A DNA stretch of 64,000 bases from Stratiolaelaps scimitus (Eukaryota > Arthropoda > Arachnida > Mesostigmata > Laelapidae): positions 19,137,501 through 19,201,500 of the forward strand of contig JABWDB010000001.1 of assembly GCA_019614645.1 (NCBI GenBank), written 5' to 3'. This document shows positions 12,171 through 23,830 of this stretch, piece after piece. The notes below the pieces were generated by a model that had not been told where the DNA came from, made no database searches, and was given only the letters and a program-made list of their open reading frames with translations. Made by a program: the position numbers and the translations under genes. Within the stretch, counting starts at the first letter, position 1. Every line of letters begins with the position of its first letter.

Positions 12171-13400
12171 GAAGAGGACGACATGATCCGAGAATAGAAA
12201 CATTAGTCCATCTTTACGTATTATCAAGGGGAGATAGGGATTAACGCGTCAAATCGACGCGGTATTGATGGCGGGGGTCGTACACAAACATAAGGCGTCG
12301 AAACTCATCTCATGTTGAAGGCCGAAATAGGAGAAAACAAAGAGCAATTTGTCGGTGTTTAGGAGTCCCTCAATGTGATAGTGTATTTAGTCATCAATTA
12401 AGACGCTCTGCTTCTACCTTCACGAAATGAATGGAGACATCGTACCACGCGAGGTGTGGATAATTTAGGGGGTAGTTGTATGCAATTAATTCAACAACGT
12501 TACATTCCATACCAACAGCCACTGTAATTATATTATTATTATTATTTTATATTGACAAAATGTCATAGTTGACAACATCAACCATGGCATTGCTCCTGCC
12601 AATTCCAATATATCATATTCCGTATAGGAGTTCATCAAATTCGAGGTGAATGGAGGTATCGAGAATGAACAGTGGGCGTTTAATGGCGGATATCAGAATG
12701 AAGTCGTCGCCGATTCACGAATTAGCGTGAACTCGATTAGCCTAACCAATAAGGTGATTGAATTAAGCATTGAAGTTAAGATAATCCCCAGCGATAACTA
12801 ATTCGACCTTCGGAGTGAGTGAGGTCTATGTCGGAGCAATAGTTTGGACTTATGCTTAAACCACGGTTACACAGACAAGTCGAGGAGGGCGGTGTTAGAG
12901 AGAGTACGCGAAAGTATGATGTTGGTGTCACCGTCCGTGTGAGCGTACAACACGGAAAAGGTGCCACGTGTGCCGCGATCAGCTATCACAGCTAATCGCA
13001 CAGCTGATTAGCTATGATACGAATGGGTTTCACATCGTTCGATATCTATCTTTAGTGCCAGTCGTAGCGGTACTTAAATTCGAGCTGATTTGCAGCGCTT
13101 AATTCTCGATACCACCAAGAACGTGCCTCGTAACGTCCACAAATCAATGTGACTTAGACATTCTACCAGTACGTAGAAATGCTAGAAGATATGTTATTTG
13201 TCAAAGTCCTTCATTGCGGTCCCGATTGAGTGCAGTGTCACGGTGCATTTGCCAGTTGGAACAAGGAGACTAACATTATCGAAATTCTTGCGTGGTGACG
13301 AAAACAGAAATATCACACCTTTTATGTATACATGCTTCTCGAGGGTCGTGGAACCTTCGAGTTTATATCGAGTTTTTGGTGAGAACTGTGATCCGCGACT
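12171..13400. other. Gene-less stretch with one hairpin
   Basis: No coding feature recognised. An imperfect inverted repeat at 12,984-13,019 has an 8-bp stem (AGCTAATC / GATTAGCT) with an 8-base loop and a further 5 pairs after one mismatch. A short ATT run is at about 12,530-12,547. The left end may include the 3' part of the minus-strand LINE fossil that begins above 13,400, but no motif shows this. Confidence 0.4.
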
Positions 13401-14165
13401 CTAAGCCGCTAGACGTCGATTTCCTCTACATACATCGTTCCACTCATTCGACTGCACAGCCTCGGTTACAACGAGTTTCGGATCCCCATTTGCGAATTTC
13501 TCGTCAAAGCTCTGTAGAGAAGCCTGATACGATGGGGTTGCCGGCAAATCAAAACAACATTTGAGGTCCTCAGTCAGCAATGGAGTTTCCGCTAGTAGGT
13601 GTACGGTAGGATTTCTCACTGAGGTGTGGAGGCCCATTACCGTCTTCGGAAAAGTCGGTTTTATTCGATCTGGACGTCCCGTCTGACCTACCGACAACTT
13701 GTGCCATATAATCGGAATGCTGTATGACGCACACTCGGCTATTTTTGTGTTCCGTAAGGCAATAACTGTTGGCACTGACAGATCTCTGGGTTTTCTGACC
13801 GCGTTGGAAGCCAGTAACACTTTGCAGTGGGCCCTCTGTTATATATTTCCCGGGCTTTCATGTATACAAGACTGTTCCGTAGTTCTGACTGCGATCCCAA
13901 AGTATGTGAGCTTATTCACAGATTGTATGTCTTTCCTCTCGGACCGTAGAGTCTCCTGTGCCTGATAGTCTACCACGAAACGTCAGTTCTCTTCCTTCAT
14001 ATTAACCTCTAACGCCGACATTTTCTCACTCAATGAATTAAGTGTGACAAGCGATTGCTGAACATGAGAACGGCTAATTGCTGCAGAGCATTAAATCATC
14101 CACGTACAAGATCCTACCCAGACGAGCTTGTCGATATCTCAGCGTAAACTGCCGATTAGTCTGCT
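13401..14165 (-). pseudogene. Non-LTR retrotransposon reverse transcriptase fragment, broken
   Basis: Minus-strand remnant of a LINE pol gene, which would encode the enzyme that copies element RNA at its target site. Seen in order: RILYVDDLMLCS, holding the YVDD catalytic motif (14,106-14,095); then ALEVNMKEEN, like the following palm motif; then NKLTYFGIAV, like the YLG thumb motif (about 13,915-13,890). A C-terminal stretch GLHTSVRNPTVHLLAETPLL (about 13,650-13,590) resembles the region after RT in RTE/CR1/Jockey-type elements, where 'GLP..TPN..L..E...PL' is common. The YVDD segment is out of frame with the rest, and in-frame stops follow EEN and SPGNI. The 5' part (motifs 0-B) is only faintly visible up to about 14,250. 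It is inactive and 5'-truncated or decayed. The clade is uncertain. Confidence 0.72.
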
Positions 14166-16844
14166 ATACGTACTGGGAACAGCGACAGGGCTAGATTGTT
14201 TCTTCTTCAATTAGAAATACTAAATAGAAGAACTCCTGTTAGAAATTTATTCAAATGAAAATCATCAAGATCTCGACACACTCGCTGTTGTTGTCCGCTC
14301 GTGTTTTCGATGTTGCGATTATACACCACTAACTTCTTAAGTTCGTTTTCCGCCTATTGCAGTATTACCCCAATTATTATCACATCGAACATGGAGGGCA
14401 CTTATTGCCATTTACCAACAGTGACCTTGACAGATTCCTGATAGATCTATATTTGTAATCCGTCGCGCATGTTTATACGGGCGTGATATCTTTGTTGGTC
14501 CGGCTTTGTTCAAGTGCAATCAATTGACTATCTACACTAGCTGTAGGCTATTTCAGACGGTAGTTTTCGTCCAGTAGGGTAAGTGCTGCTGTGACAAGTT
14601 ACTGCGGGGAGACTCTGCACGTAGATCGGTGAGATGGGATAGGGATCACAAGTGCCCATATTTAAAGCAAACGTTTCTTTGACATCCTTCACGGTGGATG
14701 TAGGTATCAGGTCGATTTTAAGGAAATCAGTCGTGTACAGAGTACGCGCAAGCAGCACAGACTCTAGACGATTACTCGAGCAACGCTTCTTGACTAATTA
14801 TGTCTTAAACAAATAAACAGAGCAACCGACAGGTATGATAGTCGGAAGGAGACCTCTCCTTTCATGTGACATGAGCAAAGGTTCACTGGGAAGACCTATT
14901 GATTCAAAACGGAACTTGACCGCTTAAAATATTTATGATTCATCAATACTCACCAGATCACACAATCCTCGTAGCGGCTAACATAGGCAAGGCAGAATAC
15001 TATTTAGAAATAAAGTTTGCAATCTGTTCACCAGCAACTACGTCAGTTTACGGATACCGCAATGACCTTGATGGTATTCCCCAATATGCAGAACCAGCAG
15101 TAGCCAAAGGAATGCTGTTCGGTGATCGAACGTCAACATCTTTCAACGGCAATTTCGCTCGATTCGAACCCAAAATAATGATGAAAGGCTGACGCAAATA
15201 CGATAGGGAGATCAGTGGCCACACGATGTCGCAATGCTGATAACAGTAAGGGGCGCTGAAGAAGATCACCCATGGACACTGAGATTTCCTGTTGTTGAAT
15301 ACGTGTAGGGGAAACAATCCACTATATCCAGACTTTATTGATAGGATCTTCGGTCATAATTAGACCAAACCTTGGTATGACCTTTGACATTGACCGTTGT
15401 ATTAAATAGGCTAAAGGACAGTCTACCAAAGAAAGTGGGAAAGGTTTAACGCCTTCATTGCTCAATAAAGCCGCTGCCTGGGTGCAATGAGGGAGATTGT
15501 ACAACATTGCAGGGTTTATTTTGCTCGTCAGCCCTCTGAGTGTCTGTAATTATCAATAAAACAAACGCATGTAATTAATGAGCCAGTCAACGGTGTGGTG
15601 ATTGATCTATGGTATCGGCCCCGTGTCGTCGGCAGGCAAACCTAAACGGCTTGACTTTTCAATTTAGTTGTGAAGAAGAGGTTTCATCGGAATATAACCG
15701 CTGTACAGCTGCTATGGATAGATGTGGGACGATTGGTCGCCCGTAGCCTTTAACCCGAATACTTACGCGCTTCTCTGCACTATCGATCCTGTTAGGGAGG
15801 CATTCCCCTATTTTTTTGGATTTCATCAATTAATTAGTGGTGTCTTTGAGCATTTTGTAAAAACGTGGTGGCTTTAGCAAGAGGTAATCGGTTGGCTTCA
15901 TCAAACATGTGCATTCAGATACTCCAAGGCGGCGCCGTAAAGTACCGCATCTATCGAGGTGATTGTGACCAACACTATTTACAGCTATCCCACAATGTCA
16001 TACAATCAGATAACAAAAGTGACTCTGAGTTTCTTCCATAAAGTGCATTTAGAGAGTGAGAGAACGATCGTCATTGCAACCCAACTAAGTATCCCCAGGG
16101 TCGACCTCGCCGAAAAAGTCGGTATGCCGTAAAACCTCTAAGTAAAGTCTTCACTGTACCTTACCTTTTGTGTCGGGTGCAGTTAATCTAATGAGAAAAC
16201 CCTGTTAAGAAACTTCTCAGGTATCCTCTATTCGCTCTCGGCAAGCATAAACTTCAAGTTGATGCAAGTCTACCGGATTGTCAAATGCCTCTCTTGACTT
16301 ACAACGCATTTTGTACCGTCGGATGCTTTACTGCGTGTTGGTGTCTTCTATTTCAGATGTTCAAGCAGAAAAATCGGACATTTACCGAGTTCTCATTTAT
16401 ATGCTTCCTTGATGAGGAACTTCGTACTTGATTACCGAAAGACCCCTTGACTCATGCGTGTTATTTTGGCCACTGAATGTTATATGGGCAAATTCTCAGC
16501 TACAAAATCGAAGGACCGCTAACAATTCTAAGATTTTTCCCAACTGGTCCTCTTCTATCCTCAATATGTGACATACCTTTGAAATCATGGTCCGGTACCT
16601 AATTGTTCTGTGCTCACTGAGGATGAAGTCCACGCGAGTGGCCTTGCTTCGGAGAATAAGTTAAGTGAACGATGGCACGTTTACGCGCGTTTTCTAAAGA
16701 TGTGTGATTGGATCTCTTTTCGTCGGGCAGGCACACCATTCGAAATGTACAGGATATTTGTGTGTGTGATATAATGACTGATGGAAACTTTCAGCTGGAT
16801 CATTGTGCTACACCCCGCATCTAAATATGTAAGCCAGTCGTTGC
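14166..16844. other. Gene-less stretch, nothing recognised
   Basis: AT-rich DNA with only short open frames on both strands. The first ~100 bases may carry decayed upstream RT sequence belonging to the LINE fossil at 13.4-14.2 kb. No SINE, mariner or RNA feature was recognised in the remainder. Confidence 0.4.
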
Positions 16845-16930
16845 GCCGGTGGATTAGATGTGCATATTTCATCTGAGAATTTCCGTCACTAGTTCGAAAC
16901 CCGGCAGCTATTTTATATATATATATATAT
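16845..16930 (+). repeat. tRNA-like element ending in (AT)n
   Basis: Plus-strand 16,845-16,905 contains an A-box-like GCGCCGGTGGATTAG and a B-box-like GTTCGAAACCC at about 16,890-16,901. Between them is a small stem AGATG / CATCT resembling an anticodon arm with an enlarged loop. It is followed directly by (AT)n at 16,914-16,930. It may be a tRNA-derived SINE head or tRNA pseudogene; no paired acceptor stem is visible. Confidence 0.35.
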
Positions 16931-18268
16931 GCCTACGAACTGGGGCTTCGAGCGTGACCACACATCTAGAAAAAATTTATAATTGAAAAAAAAAACAATA
17001 AACGAACGTAACTCCATTAATGCCGGAAAGCTGGACTGTGAGCTATCCAAACTAGTCAAGTCGAGTCATGCTAAACGCTATCGTTGAGTCAGCAGTCTAT
17101 GGCACTGGCCCTCTTTCTCTGTGGAGTGAACCAGCCTATTCCTGTATAAAGTTAATCCTAACGCTAACCTCATTCAAAATTTGGTACTCGAGTTCACTGT
17201 AATTCGAATTTCAATACCTATCTACAACTAGGAGCAAACGAATTGGACGAATGAAACCGTCTTTCATTGATTACGTTGTCTTGTATTTCTGCACCATTGT
17301 ACACGTACTGTTGTTTAGCCCGCTTCGTTCTTCTTTGCGAAATATATGTGAGTGAAATATAGTGAAATATATAGTGAAATATATGTGAGCGAAATATAGT
17401 GTATATAGCAGTTCCGTCAATAAACATTTGTTTGAATTTGAATTTTTATGGAACTCTCAAAGATGGAAAAATTACAAGGCATATACTTGGGTAAATGAAG
17501 GGAATCCATCCATGTTTTTTTCCCTTTTAAAGTTTTGTCCCTCAGAAGAAAAAGTTTATTCTTAGCTGACTATCAGTTGCCTTCATTATGACAAGCGTCG
17601 GCACCGCTGTGTGGCGTTGTTCAAAACCTTGCCACGGCAGGTGACTTCGTACGCGCAATTGGACTGGCCAGTATAGGTATTGTTAACCGCCTTTTCCAAT
17701 ATTCGGCCTGATTCAGAAGGCCGTCACGCTGAACTCCTCTGAGCTTTTTCAGGCACACTTTTGACAGGGTACTCTCAACCATACCCTAACCAACCAAAAC
17801 ATCTGGGGATTAAACCTGCAATCGAAAATTATGGCCACCGCACCAAAAAGAGATGCGTGTATATACCACGCAACCGAAATTCGGTGACCCGGACCGATAA
17901 CCAAATATCCTGGAAGGAACACATAGCTGCAGTGATTGCCGTAATGATACATTGTCTTTGCCCTCTGGCTGAAGCTGCTATAATGCATTTTCACACCACG
18001 CTATAATATGTAAACATTCTATCATTACATAGAAAGCATTAGAAACACGTAAATGATTTTAATGATGGTCAGTCGTTTCGATGGAAGGTGAATTTGTTAG
18101 GGTATGCCATACTAAGACAGTGTCTCTCTGTAACACCTAAGCAGGCTTGCTATCAATGTTGAAATCATCCGGCAAAATCTGAATTCTATTTTGGACCTGA
18201 GCATTGAAAGACTTAATAGGAGCTGGTCGAATTTGTTCGCAGCTGTTCAACAGGAAGGTTATTGGTCT
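16931..18268. other. Gene-less stretch with short tandem repeat
   Basis: No gene recognised. A tandem array of GTGAAATATA-type units lies at 17,338-17,402, followed by an AATAAA and a GAATTTGAATTTTT tail at about 17,417-17,447 that looks like a retroposon 3' end. A frame near 17,890-17,940 containing DNQISWKEHI faintly resembles LINE pol sequence but is too short to call. Confidence 0.4.
17338..17402. repeat. Imperfect tandem repeat of GTGAAATATA-like units
   Basis: Units of about 11-25 bases built on GTGAAATATA(T/G) recur four to five times in 65 bp. Confidence 0.75.
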
Positions 18269-18278
18269 GCTAGGCCTA

Positions 18279-18459
18279 AAGGAAAGGTTCCGGGCCGACT
18301 CATGGCCAACATTTAACATACGACTTTCGGCGTTGCTTCATAAAGCGGACCCTTTTTAAATGCAAGTAAACAACGGCGAGGATCGAACCCGCGCATCTGC
18401 GTACCTCCTCCGATTGCAAGGAGGCGTACGCAAATACACCGTGCTACCGGTCTCAGGCC
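18279..18459 (-). mobile_element. tRNA-derived SINE, copy 1, with target-site duplication
   Basis: This 181-bp insert lies on the minus strand between exact 10-bp direct repeats GCTAGGCCTA (18,269-18,278 and 18,460-18,469), a good target-site duplication. Reading minus strand: an A-box-like CCGGTAGCACGGTG, a CCTCC/GGAGG stem in the anticodon-arm position, and a B-box GGGTTCGATCCTC form the tRNA-like head. A body shared with the copies at 25.1, 32.0, 54.4 and 55.2 kb follows (TTGCATTTAAA, GGTCCGCTT, GTTAAATGTTGGCC). The 3' end carries a stem-loop GGCCA-TGAGT-CGGCC and the terminal CCCGGAA. SINEs are transcribed by RNA polymerase III and mobilised by a partner LINE; the partner is not identified. 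Confidence 0.85.
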
Positions 18460-18469
18460 GCTAGGCCTA

Positions 18470-19325
18470 CCTAATAGGAGCACAAACCTAGGGTACGTGC
18501 ATTCCACATTTTCCGATCAATTTAAAGGCTTTATCGACAAAGAAGAATATCTGTAGTTAGCGAGCGCTCTCGACGGCTGAGCAAGTGTATCCAAGTGCAC
18601 AAGTTAATATAATTACGCCAGATTGTTAATAATGTATTTGATTCACTTGATCTTAGAGCCGTTAGAATCGTTTGCTGATAAAACCTAACTTACTGTTTTC
18701 TATCCTGTACACGTGAACATCGGAACTACACAGTTGACAAGTGTCTACGATATTTGTAAGTATAATATAATAGATAGACATGGCGATACTATTCAACTTG
18801 GCAATCGTAACTTGGATGAACAGAGACGATGATTTTGAACATTAACTTTGAATGTTTGAGGCTGCAAACAGTCCTACGCAGTCGGCTTTCAAAATCGTAA
18901 ACACCTGAAACCATTTCATGGAAATTCACACTATGTAACTCATCAAGGTGAATAGCCAAATATCATACAAATATAATATATATATATATATCTATATAAT
19001 TTCCCGATTCTCTACTAAATAATCGCTGTCAGCGGATACTCTATTGCGATCTGTTCGAAAGGTGTCCAACTTTCCACATAAATTCGAGATTGAAAATTCG
19101 AGTTGCGGTCGTTCCTTTCACTTGGGACAACATGTGCACAGCCGGCATCCCACGAAACAGCTGGGAATAGCTCGGCACAACGGCGCCATTACGAAAAAAG
19201 TACAGGGCATAAAACTGATAAATATAATATAGAAACCCATTATATGTATATTTTATTTTTATTGATATGAAATACAAAGATATACTTCTCAAATTTTGTA
19301 TCTCGTTTCTTCGATAGATAAAATA
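18470..19325. other. Gene-less stretch, nothing recognised
   Basis: AT-rich DNA with a small (AT)n tract at 18,976-18,991. No gene or element recognised. Confidence 0.45.
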
Positions 19326-20070
19326 TTAGGCTGGCCGGAAAGTTGTCTCATATTTTACCTCTGGGTTGCGCCGTGTCCAGGAGAACATTTTCGCTTACCT
19401 TAATCATAGAGGTATTACTGTTTAAAGAACTGTCTTGTTCCCAAGTTCTAACAGATCCGCTATGCCAGATTCGTAGAGTTTCTCATTTTCCTCAGCCAAA
19501 AACAAACCGAGTGACTTGTTTCCGACCGCACTCGAAGAGTTCGATTATTTTCAACCAAAATATATTCGTCAATAATCAGAACCAATGATAGTCAGAGGGA
19601 GCAAGGTCACAAAGTACGGGGCGGGTACTCAAGGAGTTTCCAACCTAAGCTACGATTTTTTCATCACGCTGATATTTTGTTAACGGCACTAACTATGTGC
19701 GGCTCCCCTCCCCCATCTGATTTTTCCTTCCAAGCCAATGTAATGCTGAATAAACGGTTGCTATGACAAGCGCAAGTTTTGTCACGAGTTCCCGAATGAT
19801 TATCGCCGCCGTTCCGTGGCTCTTGTCACGGAAAACGTCGTCGTCATCGACGACCATGAAAGGATCCCCAGACGTTGGTGCGTTGTCCACGTCGAAATCT
19901 CCTAGATGAAGATTCTGAGCGGTGTTTCGCACGTGCGCCGGTTCAAAGCGCTCTCGCCATGCACGAAGGCGATATTTATACGAAAGGTTTCCGAGGCAGT
20001 CTTACCTTGTCGGACCGCATACACAATAAACGATGACGAATGTGCCGTTGTTCACTCGTGACTTCGATGA
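19326..20070 (-). pseudogene. Mariner transposase relic, internally deleted (lineage 2)
   Basis: Minus-strand mariner relic. From the N-terminal side (higher coordinates): EQRHIRHRLL near 20,056-20,028, then in a shifted frame GKTASETFRINIAFVHGES, then GDFDVDNAP and an HTH-like segment RELVTKLALVIATVYSALHWLG (within 19,932-19,693). These match the paired DNA-binding helices of mariner transposases. The catalytic motif DLAPSDYHWF is at 19,608-19,579, giving the third catalytic Asp, and a C-terminal LYESGIADLLELGNK fits the usual mariner end. The stretch that should carry the first two Asp residues is missing: about 400 bp are deleted near 19,640-19,690. Stops and frameshifts abound. At the outer end a TA dinucleotide is followed by a terminal repeat TTAGGCTGGCCGGAAAGTTG at 19,326-19,345. 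The opposite terminal repeat was not found. Inactive. Confidence 0.82.
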
Positions 20071-20439
20071 GGTTTTTGAGGCCAACGGAAGCCTTATCGA
20101 AGGCGTCTGACTATCCCGAACGGCTCAACGTGGTCGGTTTTGTGTACAAATCATCCCCTCTCTCAAATGATCTTGCCTGGTGGCGCACTGCGGGCTCTCT
20201 GGCGAGGAGAGGGGAAAAAACGACACAACTTGCCGAACAACCGAATATATGTGAGAGAGATAGGGGCTTTAACCCACGACACAGTTTTTTAGGTATTGAT
20301 GCTTATGTGTTGGCCGCGACCTTTTCGGCGATGATATTCAAGATACGGTCATACTTGATCAGCTGACTGTGTTCGATACGTTACTGATAAGAAAATAGTG
20401 CATTCTACATTATTATTAGTATTAAAAGTTATTATCCAT

Positions 20440-20860
20440 TAGATCAAGCAAAATGGAACGACACACCGTCCATTTGAACACGGATATTTGGTTTTAGTAA
20501 ACTATGTAACTTAAACTGGTCAGAACTACTAGTCTCTAACAATGTATAGATACCAATTGAATACATGGCCAGGTATGAGAAAGTGCTTTTTCTATATCCA
20601 CGTGTATACCGGATACCCTGCGAAACTCCACCAGAGGTTTCCGCAGACAAATGAAGGGGGAAGCAAGCTGTTCCTTCAACGTTTTCATGGCTATTCTCAA
20701 CCGAGTCGACCGACGAAGATCTGGACCTAAAAACACCCCTAAGCGAACAGAGATCCTCACATTTCGAATAGGAACCTCCGAATCTCTTCAGAGGACCGAC
20801 ACGCCACTTTTCCTTGGCAGCAAGAACGAAGCTTAAACACCGTCTCTTCTGCGACAATCA
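20440..20860 (-). pseudogene. Non-LTR reverse transcriptase fragment, broken
   Basis: Minus-strand LINE pol remnant covering the N-terminal half of the RT domain. GVFRSRSSSVDSVENSHEN (about 20,740-20,685) matches the 'GFR..RST.D' motif. In another frame, LVEFRRVSGIHVDIEKALSHTWPC (about 20,650-20,575) matches RT motif A, with the catalytic Asp in VDIEKA. The following VFKWTVCRSILLDLMD (to about 20,445) resembles 'V.VNG..S...DL..GVPQGSVLSP' just before motif B, where the remnant stops. The segment is split between two frames and has stops. It ends about 370 bp from the mariner relic on the same strand. It may be the same broad clade as the fossil at 13.4-14.2 kb, but the two cover different parts of the gene and cannot be compared directly. 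Confidence 0.7.
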
Positions 20861-21163
20861 AGCACCATACCGTCGTCGAATAATTATCACAGCAACAAAT
20901 CAGCGGCACCAACTTACGCCACCGATATTCGGTCACTCCAAACCGGCATCAGCATCACATAACTGTCTGTAATTAAGTCTGCTGTGTCCCGGTACGCTGT
21001 CGGTTCGTTTGTATGCTGACGTTTAAAAACCATCATTTGTCGCATGCGAGAAAAAAGGTGGGCGCGGCTAAACACCTATCGTTCCTGTTGCGCGTATACT
21101 CGGTGTTGACATGATGTCGTCAACAGTTTACAGTTACAAGATTATCGCGGCACGTACACACAC

Positions 21164-21201
<38 letters not shown>

Positions 21202-21599
21202 GCACACGCACCTGTCGGTCATCCGCTTGTCCGCCCATTACGAATGAATAGATGAAAGACCGACGAAGTACGCCGCCTAATGGCGAGTAAGTGAATCAAT
21301 GAATGAGTTGTCTGCGAAAATGTATTAGCATAGTTATATAATATAATGGATCTCAGTATGGGTCGATGAGCGCCACGATTGTCGCTCGCTGTTCAGCAAA
21401 ATGACGCGATTTTTTTTAGATAACTGCGTGATAGCTGTTTTGCCTTTACAGCTCCTCCTCCGCGGAAGATCGGTGACAACGAGATGAACAATCGCTGTTC
21501 CAGCGAATTGAAGTCGGAGGGCAGACGCACACACACAGACAGATCGAGCAATAGAAAATCACAATATATTATTGATAGACTTGAACATTGAGGTTTCGC
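20861..21599. other. Gene-less stretch with one (AT)n tract
   Basis: No gene recognised. (AT)n lies at 21,166-21,198, flanked by short AC tracts. Confidence 0.5.
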
Positions 21600-23830
21600 G
21601 TTGTTCAGTGGTGGTGGCGGCGGCGGCGGTGTTTGCTCGCCGGCTGTGAATCGTTTCTTGTGGCTAGACGAGATGCCGATGCTAAGAGAGCAGTAAAAGA
21701 ACCGCCGGTAAAAGCTGAAAGTCGAGATTATGAAAGGCGCTCTTTTCTAACGAGCGATTAATAAAAAGCAGCAATGCAGACAGACAAACAGACATATAGA
21801 TCGATTCACGCCGGCCGAGAAGTGGATCGTTCATTCTAAGACGTCAGCGCAGCTGTTCGATTCGAAATGCCGCAGAAGAAATCGACAATTTGACAGAAGT
21901 CGTCGTTGTTGTAGTTGTCGGTGTTGTTGCTGCTGCTGGTGTTGTCGCCGTCGTCGCCGCCGCCGCTGCTGCGGCTACTGCTGGTTCCACTGCCAGCACA
22001 TTTGAGGTCGTTGAGCATTCATTCAGCTATAAACAGGTGTAAAACTCTCAATTTCGTTGGTCATCTTCATCTTGTTCTCTTTCTCCATCGTCGTCGTCGT
22101 CATCGTCGACGTTGTTGCCGCCTTTCTGGTGGCAAATGATCACGACTGGACAAGATGTTGTTACGGCCGATTCTGTCTGGGCCCACCTTTAATGATAATC
22201 ATGGTAGCTTTCGTGGTGATAATAATAATAATAATTTTATAGCAATGATAATGCTGATGCTTACGATGATATTGTTGATGGTAATAATAATACTAGCTAG
22301 TTGTGGTGGCAGTGATAAGAGGCAGACGAGATGTGTAGATGATTAGATAACGCTTATAATGATAATACTAATTATTATTATTATCATTATCATAGTAAGA
22401 CAATAACAACAACGATAATCGCGTGACATAACAGTTTTATTGATATTTCTGAGTGGTGATAGTGTGGTCAGTGGAATGATAGTGCTATTAATAACAAATA
22501 GCCATAATTATAGAAGTGATATCGTACAATTAACAAAAATCGTAAATTGATGATACAGTGGTCGGGTTGGTGTGTTGGCGCGACGGGCAAATTTGGTTTG
22601 GGATGATTTATTCATTGATGGGAGTAAGGACGCTCATTGGGTTGGCTGCCACTGACGGTGGACATGTATTTTGATTCTGATTGATTGGTGTTCGATTGAT
22701 ACATTAACAAATGTGGTTGAATAGACAAAGAACTGTCCCCGGCGACTGTACCGCCGTGAAAGGGCATTTCCGGTAATAGACGACAACAACGACAGCAGCA
22801 GTAGTCGTAGTAGTAGTGACAAACATCAGAAGAACTAGATGAACTAAGAAAGTATCAGCCACGGCTGTGGACGTTTGTGAAGAAACTGACCTCCCCGCCA
22901 CGCCGGCTCCTCCGAAATTACGAAACGAATCGCGTCGCCCCATCATCGAGCGCCATATCATCGAGAGCTGATAGAAAATTGATGATGACAACGACAATTC
23001 GCTATGGTTATTACTATTATTAGTTGTAGTAGTATTGGTGTTACTTTCACGGTGCGACGTATTGGCGTCTCATTAATAAATCATAATAAAGATAATTGTC
23101 GCCGTGATAATGTGATAACGATACTTCTCATCACCACTACTACAACTCGCGCCACCATTACTCCCGTCGCCATCGCTGCTGCTGCTGCCGCTTTGATTAG
23201 CACTAAATATGATTTGGTGCTCCTGCAGCAGCATCATCCGCATCAGCAGGTGGCGGCAATCAGATGATAAACAGCAGTAGCAGCAGCAGCAGCAGCAGCA
23301 ATGCGACGTGTTTTGTTTTGACGACTTTCTGTTCACTTTGAGTTTTACACAGGCACACGCATACGGACAAACTGCGCGACGACATCGCGCATGAATCAGG
23401 TAACGAGGAATGGTCTGTGGTAGCTGCTGCTACTGCTGCTGCCACAACCACCGCCGTAATATTTCATTCATAGGTCCATTTATTCGCCCATTCATTTGCG
23501 GTTCTGTCAAACGGTTCCGATTGAGCTCGTTGTCGTCGACGCTATCGTTGCCACCGTCGTCATCGTCAGCGTACGCCGATAATCTATTTTACGTCTAGCA
23601 ATTAAAACGTAATGGTGATAATTAATCACTATTATTATCATTACTATTATTGGTATTGTTCAGCAATTGATATCGGCCAGCAGTAGTAGTTGTAGTACCC
23701 TTGTGACGATGAGCGGCACAGAGGCGATAGAGGTCGAGACATGATGAGGGCTGGTGACGAGACGGCCTTATCAACACAACGCTGCTGCTGCTGGTGACAG
23801 AGTCGTTGGTGATATACTTGTCATCGTCGG
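21600..23830. repeat. Triplet-rich block C (GCC/GTT/CGT then AAT/GAT then CTG)
   Basis: A graded low-complexity block. GGC and GTT/CGC triplets lie at 21,612-21,980, GTC/CGT runs at 22,080-22,120, then a long zone of GAT, AAT and ATT units (22,190-22,400 and 22,995-23,110), CAG at 23,272-23,300, and mixed CTG/GTC units to 23,800. The open frames here encode runs of V, L, S, I, N or D and are not called genes. Confidence 0.75.
23272..23300. repeat. (CAG)n microsatellite
   Basis: CAGCAGTAG followed by seven uninterrupted CAG-type units. Confidence 0.9.

Noticed and set aside
17338..17402. CRISPR array or satellite
   Set aside because: Units are short, imperfect and contiguous without unique spacers; this is a small tandem repeat in an animal genome.
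17761..18006. LINE-like frame with DNQISWKEHI
   Set aside because: Ten residues resembling '..LSWKEHI' of Jockey-type pol are not enough; no RT motif is nearby.
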